Assembly: GCA_046596415.1 (NCBI GenBank)
Contig: JBKJML010000287.1
Location: 1 to 15,559, forward strand
Source: JBKJML01 sp046596415
GTDB taxonomy: Bacteria > Actinomycetota > Thermoleophilia > Gaiellales > Gaiellaceae
DNA length: 15,559 nucleotides
Reading direction: 5' to 3'
Position numbers and translations under genes: made by a program. Below the pieces are notes generated by a model that was given only the letters and a program-made list of their open reading frames with translations, was not told the DNA's origin and searched no databases. This document shows, one piece after another, positions 12,193-15,559 of the stretch (positions are counted from its first letter, which is position 1; every line of letters begins with the position of its first letter).

Positions 12193-15100
12193 CTGAGTTA
12201 CGTCGAGCTTCACTGTCACTCCGCGTACTCCTTCCTCGACGGCGCGTCGCAGCCGGAGGAGCTCGCCGTCCGGGCCGCCGAGCTCGGCTACGAGGCGCTC
12301 GCGCTCACCGACCACGACGGGGTCTACGGCTCGCTCGAGTTCGCCCACGCGGCGAAGCACTTTGGCGTGCGGCCGATCACCGGCGCGGAGGTGACACTCT
12401 GGGACGGCACCCACGTCACGTTGCTCGTCGAGAGCTCGCAGGGCTACGCGAACCTCTGCCGCCTCCTCACCGCTGCCCATGCCGGAACGCGTCTACCGGG
12501 GCGGGAGTCCGAGCTGCACCCACCGGCCCTCGATCCGGCGCTCCTCGAGCAGCACGCAGACGGGATCGTCTGCCTCTCGGGTTGCGCCAGGCAGGGGCTC
12601 GGCGTTCGCGACCCGAACGCCGCCACTCAACTCTCCCGCGTCTTTCGCGAACGCTTCTATGTCGAGCTCCAACGGCCCTTCGAGCGTGGCGACACACGCC
12701 GCAACGCCGCGCTGCGCGACCTTGCCGAGCACCTCGGCGTCCCCACCGTCGTCACCGGGGACGTCCACTGCCACCACCCGCGCCGAACCGATCTCCAGGA
12801 CGTGCTGGTCGCGATCCGTTGTCGTACCTCACTCGACGGCTGCGAGCGCGAGCGGCGCGGCAACCGCGAGAGCGTGCTCGTCTCGGCCCGGGAGATGCTC
12901 GAGCGCTTCCCGCACGACCGTGCCGCCGTCGAGCGAGCGGGCGAGCTCGCGGCACGGCTCGAGTTCGACGTCACCCAGGAGCTCGGCTACCGCTACCCCG
13001 ACTTCTCCGAGGGCGCCGAGCCGGCGATCCGCCAGCTCGCCCAGGTCTGCGACGCCGCCTTCGACGAGCGCTACCGCAGGCCAAGTGGCTCAGAGCCACA
13101 AGGGCTTCGGCGGCGGGCGCGGGCGCGGCTCGCCGAGGAGCTCGCCCTGATCGACGAGCTCGGGCTCGCGGGCTTCTTCCTGCTCCACTGGGAGGTACTC
13201 GAGCTCGCCCGGGAATGCGCGTTCCAGGTGCGCGGGCGCGACTCGCCACGTCGCTTCCTGCCGCCCGGCCGCGGGCGCGGCTCCTCGGTTGGCTCGATCG
13301 TCTGCTACCTCACCGGTCTCTCGCACGTCGACCCGGTCGCGAACGATCTCTCGCTCGGCCGCTTCCTGAACCGGGAGCTCGCGTCGGTACCGGACATCGA
13401 CCTCGACTTCCCGCGCGACATCCGCGAGAAGCTGATCGTCGCGGTCACGAAGCGCTACGGGCGCGAGCACGCCGCGCTCGTCGCGAGCTTCGCCACCTAC
13501 CGAAGTCGTGGTGCGATCCGGGATGTCGGTAAGGCGCTCGGGCTCCCGTTCGCCGAGCTCGAGCGGCTCGCGCGCGTCACCGACGGCTGGAGCGCCGCCA
13601 AGGTCGCCGAGGACATGCAGCGGCTCCCCGACGCCGAGCGCAAGCTCCTCTCGCCCCGCTGGCGAGCCTTCGCGGAGCTGACGGCGGAGATCGGCGGCCT
13701 GCCGCGCCATATCTCGCAGCACCCGGGCGGAATGGTGATCTCGACCAGGCCGCTCGTCGAGCTCGTGCCGGTGCAGCCCGCTGCGATGGCGGGCCGCCAG
13801 CTCTGCCAGTGGGACAAGGACTCCTGCGCCGATGCCGGGTTCCTCAAGATCGACCTGCTCGGGCTCGGCATGCTCTCCGCCGTCGAGGAATGCGTCGACC
13901 TGATCGCCAGGGCCTACGGCGATCCGATCGACCTCTCTCGGATCCCGCTCGACGACCGGGACGTCTTCGCCGAGATCCAGGCTGCCGACACGGTCGGCGA
14001 CTTCCAGATCGAGAGCCGGGCTCAGATGCAGAGCCTGCTACGAACCAAGCCGGAGACGATCGATGACCTCACCGTCCAGGTGGCGCTCGTCCGGCCGGGG
14101 CCGATCCAGGGCAAGGCGGTGCACCCGTATATCGACGCGCGCGAGCGCCTGCGGGTCGATTCCGCCTACGAGCCGCCGGTCGACCATCCGCTGCTGCGCG
14201 AGCCGCTCCGCGCCACCCACGGCGTCGTCGTCTTCCAGGACCAGGTGCTCGACGTCGCGGTCGCGCTCGCGGGCTTCAGTGTCGGGGAGGCGGAGGGGCT
14301 GCGGCGGGCGATGAGCCGCAAGCGCTCCCACGACGCGCTCGAGTCCTACCGGGGCCGCTTCGTGGAGGGCGCCGCCGCGAAGGGCGTCGACGAGGGAACG
14401 GCGAACCTCGTCTACGACAAGCTCGTCGGCTTCTCCGGCTTCGGCTTCCCGAAATCGCACGCCGCTGCATTCGGACTGCTCGCGTACCAGTCGGCCTGGC
14501 TACGCCACCACTACCGGGCCGAGTTTCTCTGCGCGCTCCTGAACGCGCAACCGATGGGCTTCTATCCGCCGGCGAGCCTCGTGCGCGACGCACAACGCCG
14601 CGGCGTTGAGGTGCGCTCCCCGCACCTCAACCTGAGCGAGGCGGGCTGCACGCTGGAGGAGGAGGCGGTGCGGATCGGGCTCGCCTATGTCGCCTCAGTG
14701 GGGGAGGGCGACGCGAAGGCGCTCGTGGCCGAGCGCGATGCAAGCGGTCCCTTCACAAGCGTTGGCGACCTCTCCCGGCGCGCCCCGCTCGACCGCCGCG
14801 AGCTCGAGGCGCTCGTCCGCAGCGGCGCCTGCGACTGCTTCGGGCCGCGGCGGCGCGACCTCCTCTGGGAGCTCGGGCTCGTCTTCCGGCCCTCGACCGT
14901 GCCCGGCTCGAAGGGGGAGCAGGTGCAGCTCACCTTGCCGCTTGAGCCGACGAGTGTGACGCCCGATCTACCGGATCTGACCGCCTGGGAGCGGATGCTT
15001 GCCGACTACCGGCAGACGAGCCTCTCGGTCGGCGTTCACCCACTCGGCCTGCTGCGCCCGCACCTGCCCGAAGGCGTGCTCGCAAGCCCCGACTTGAACG

Positions 15101-15426
15101 AGGCGCCGCACGGCTCGCAGGTGCGCTTCGCGGGGATGGCGATCGCCCGGCAGCGGCCAGCGACCGCGAACGGGATCGTCTTCATGCTGCTCGAGGACGA
15201 GCTCGGCCAGGTGAACCTGATCGTCTCGCCGGAGCTCTACGAGCGCAACCGGGCGATCGTTCGCGGCGAGCCGTTGCTGCTCGCCCGCGGCCGCTTCGAG
15301 CGGATCAAGGACAACCGCAACATCGTCGTCGAGTCGCTCGAGAGCCTCGGCCCGCTGGCGCGAAAGATCGCGAGCAGCGACGTCGGCGCGGCTCTGCCGT
15401 CAGCCCACCACTTCGGCCACCGCTGA
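12193..15426 (+). CDS. dnaE2: Error-prone DNA polymerase DnaE2
   Basis: The 1077-aa C-family polymerase is the translesion partner of ImuB. In order: the PHP domain (HCHSAYSFLDGAS at 7-19, LTDHDGVYG, ITGAEVT); the polymerase core with GRGRGSSVGSIVCYLTGLSHVDP and the catalytic PDIDLDF (Asp401, Asp403), plus FLKIDLLGLGML (Asp554), close to E. coli DnaE Asp401/403/555; RRAMSRKRSHDALESYRGRF and GFPKSHAAAFGLLAYQSAWLRHHY; a possible clamp-binding QLTLPL (912-917); and a C-terminal OB-fold (GSQVRFAGMAIARQRP...). It has no tau-binding tail, as expected of DnaE2. The first in-frame ATG/GTG/TTG is GTG 12367, which would delete the PHP start, so CTG 12193 (LSYVELHCHSAYS) behind GGAGG is chosen. No LexA box is seen in the short upstream gap. 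The 3' end overlaps the convergent GH15 gene by 27 bases. Confidence 0.95.
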   Translation: MSYVELHCHSAYSFLDGASQPEELAVRAAELGYEALALTDHDGVYGSLEFAHAAKHFGVRPITGAEVTLWDGTHVTLLVESSQGYANLCRLLTAAHAGTRLPGRESELHPPALDPALLEQHADGIVCLSGCARQGLGVRDPNAATQLSRVFRERFYVELQRPFERGDTRRNAALRDLAEHLGVPTVVTGDVHCHHPRRTDLQDVLVAIRCRTSLDGCERERRGNRESVLVSAREMLERFPHDRAAVERAGELAARLEFDVTQELGYRYPDFSEGAEPAIRQLAQVCDAAFDERYRRPSGSEPQGLRRRARARLAEELALIDELGLAGFFLLHWEVLELARECAFQVRGRDSPRRFLPPGRGRGSSVGSIVCYLTGLSHVDPVANDLSLGRFLNRELASVPDIDLDFPRDIREKLIVAVTKRYGREHAALVASFATYRSRGAIRDVGKALGLPFAELERLARVTDGWSAAKVAEDMQRLPDAERKLLSPRWRAFAELTAEIGGLPRHISQHPGGMVISTRPLVELVPVQPAAMAGRQLCQWDKDSCADAGFLKIDLLGLGMLSAVEECVDLIARAYGDPIDLSRIPLDDRDVFAEIQAADTVGDFQIESRAQMQSLLRTKPETIDDLTVQVALVRPGPIQGKAVHPYIDARERLRVDSAYEPPVDHPLLREPLRATHGVVVFQDQVLDVAVALAGFSVGEAEGLRRAMSRKRSHDALESYRGRFVEGAAAKGVDEGTANLVYDKLVGFSGFGFPKSHAAAFGLLAYQSAWLRHHYRAEFLCALLNAQPMGFYPPASLVRDAQRRGVEVRSPHLNLSEAGCTLEEEAVRIGLAYVASVGEGDAKALVAERDASGPFTSVGDLSRRAPLDRRELEALVRSGACDCFGPRRRDLLWELGLVFRPSTVPGSKGEQVQLTLPLEPTSVTPDLPDLTAWERMLADYRQTSLSVGVHPLGLLRPHLPEGVLASPDLNEAPHGSQVRFAGMAIARQRPATANGIVFMLLEDELGQVNLIVSPELYERNRAIVRGEPLLLARGRFERIKDNRNIVVESLESLGPLARKIASSDVGAALPSAHHFGHR

Positions 15427-15559
15427 CGCGAGGGCCTTGTCCAGCAGGAGCGCGGTGTTGATCAGGCCGATGTGCGAGAACGCCTGCGGGAAGTTCCCGA
15501 CGAGCCTGCGCTCCGCGACGTCGTACTCCTCCGAGAGCAGGCCGAGGTCGTTCCGAAGC
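15400..15559 (-). CDS. Glycoside hydrolase family 15 (glucoamylase/trehalase-like), C-terminus only
   Basis: Only the last 52 residues are in the window: LRNDLGLLSEEYDVAERRLVGNFPQAFSHIGLINTALLLDKALASAVAEVVG. The LLSEEYD...GNFPQAFSHIGLINTA pattern is the characteristic C-terminal end of bacterial GH15 proteins, which hydrolyse alpha-glucosidic bonds (glucoamylase or trehalase). The catalytic part lies beyond the right edge, so the specificity cannot be told. The stop lies inside the 3' end of dnaE2, giving a 27-base tail-to-tail overlap. Confidence 0.85.
   Translation of the reverse strand, partial: LRNDLGLLSEEYDVAERRLVGNFPQAFSHIGLINTALLLDKALASAVAEVVG

Noticed and set aside
12186..12193. GTACGTAC palindrome as an operator for dnaE2
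   Set aside because: Eight bases is too short to be meaningful in this sequence, and it does not match the LexA consensus.
12111..13532. Plus-strand open frame of 473 codons over the start of dnaE2
   Set aside because: It is Arg/Pro/Ala-rich low-complexity sequence in the wrong frame of dnaE2, whose own frame carries all family motifs.
12367..15426. dnaE2 starting at GTG 12367
   Set aside because: This start would remove the conserved PHP N-terminus that is plainly encoded upstream and preceded by a good SD.

Overview
This is a GC-rich (roughly 70% by eye), gene-dense bacterial chromosome segment. Short intergenic gaps, frequent GTG starts, several genes without a Shine-Dalgarno (SD) sequence, and an imuB / DUF6504-like / dnaE2 mutagenesis set behind a CGAAC-N4-GTTCG LexA box all suggest an actinobacterium. 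A deep-branching soil lineage such as Thermoleophilia (Solirubrobacterales or Gaiellales) is my guess; nothing in the window proves it. I see no tRNA, rRNA, CRISPR array, transposase, phage gene or replication origin, and no stretch over 300 bases lacks a gene.

Left part (1-3000). The window opens inside a two-domain protein: the C-terminal part of an alpha/beta hydrolase joined to a GT-B glycosyltransferase. It converges on a minus-strand pair, an adenylate-kinase/FlaR-like P-loop protein followed by a stand-alone LigD-type primase-polymerase. The pair overlap by 22 bases. The LigD-type gene and the fusion gene share a CTAG in which each strand has a stop codon.

Middle part (3000-9200). Pyruvate phosphate dikinase (ppdK) starts divergently, 45 bases from the P-loop gene. 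It converges on a rhomboid protease with an N-terminal B-box-like zinc motif, across a gap holding an 18-bp tandem repeat and a GC-rich inverted repeat. Divergent from the rhomboid gene is a two-gene operon, a ComB-family 2-phosphosulfolactate phosphatase and a lipoprotein alpha/beta hydrolase, linked by an ATGA overlap. A SAM-dependent methyltransferase of somewhat different base composition follows.

Right part (9200-15559). A minus-strand pair encodes a secreted NTR-like protein and a small multi-pass membrane protein. It diverges from imuB, whose promoter has a perfect LexA palindrome between its -35 and -10 boxes. ImuB (a Y-family protein without catalytic carboxylates) and a 74-aa DUF6504-like protein form an SOS operon. 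The partner polymerase DnaE2 lies about 0.5 kb further on, separated by two minus-strand genes (TfoX/Sxy-like, and an unlisted 40-aa putative membrane or secreted peptide). dnaE2 appears to start at a CTG codon behind a good SD. Its 3' end overlaps the convergent end of a GH15 glucoamylase/trehalase-like gene that leaves the window.

The most coherent biological theme is DNA damage tolerance: an SOS-controlled ImuB/DnaE2 translesion set with no ImuA' at either locus, plus a LigD-type polymerase of the NHEJ family on the same segment. The other genes serve central carbon metabolism (ppdK), sulfonate chemistry (comB), the envelope (rhomboid, lipoprotein, NTR protein) and glycosylation. I did not find a clearly new multi-gene system. 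The least expected items are the CTG start of dnaE2, the split SOS mutasome, the hydrolase-glycosyltransferase fusion, the 40-aa gene and the (GCGAGC)3 repeat inside a P-loop.
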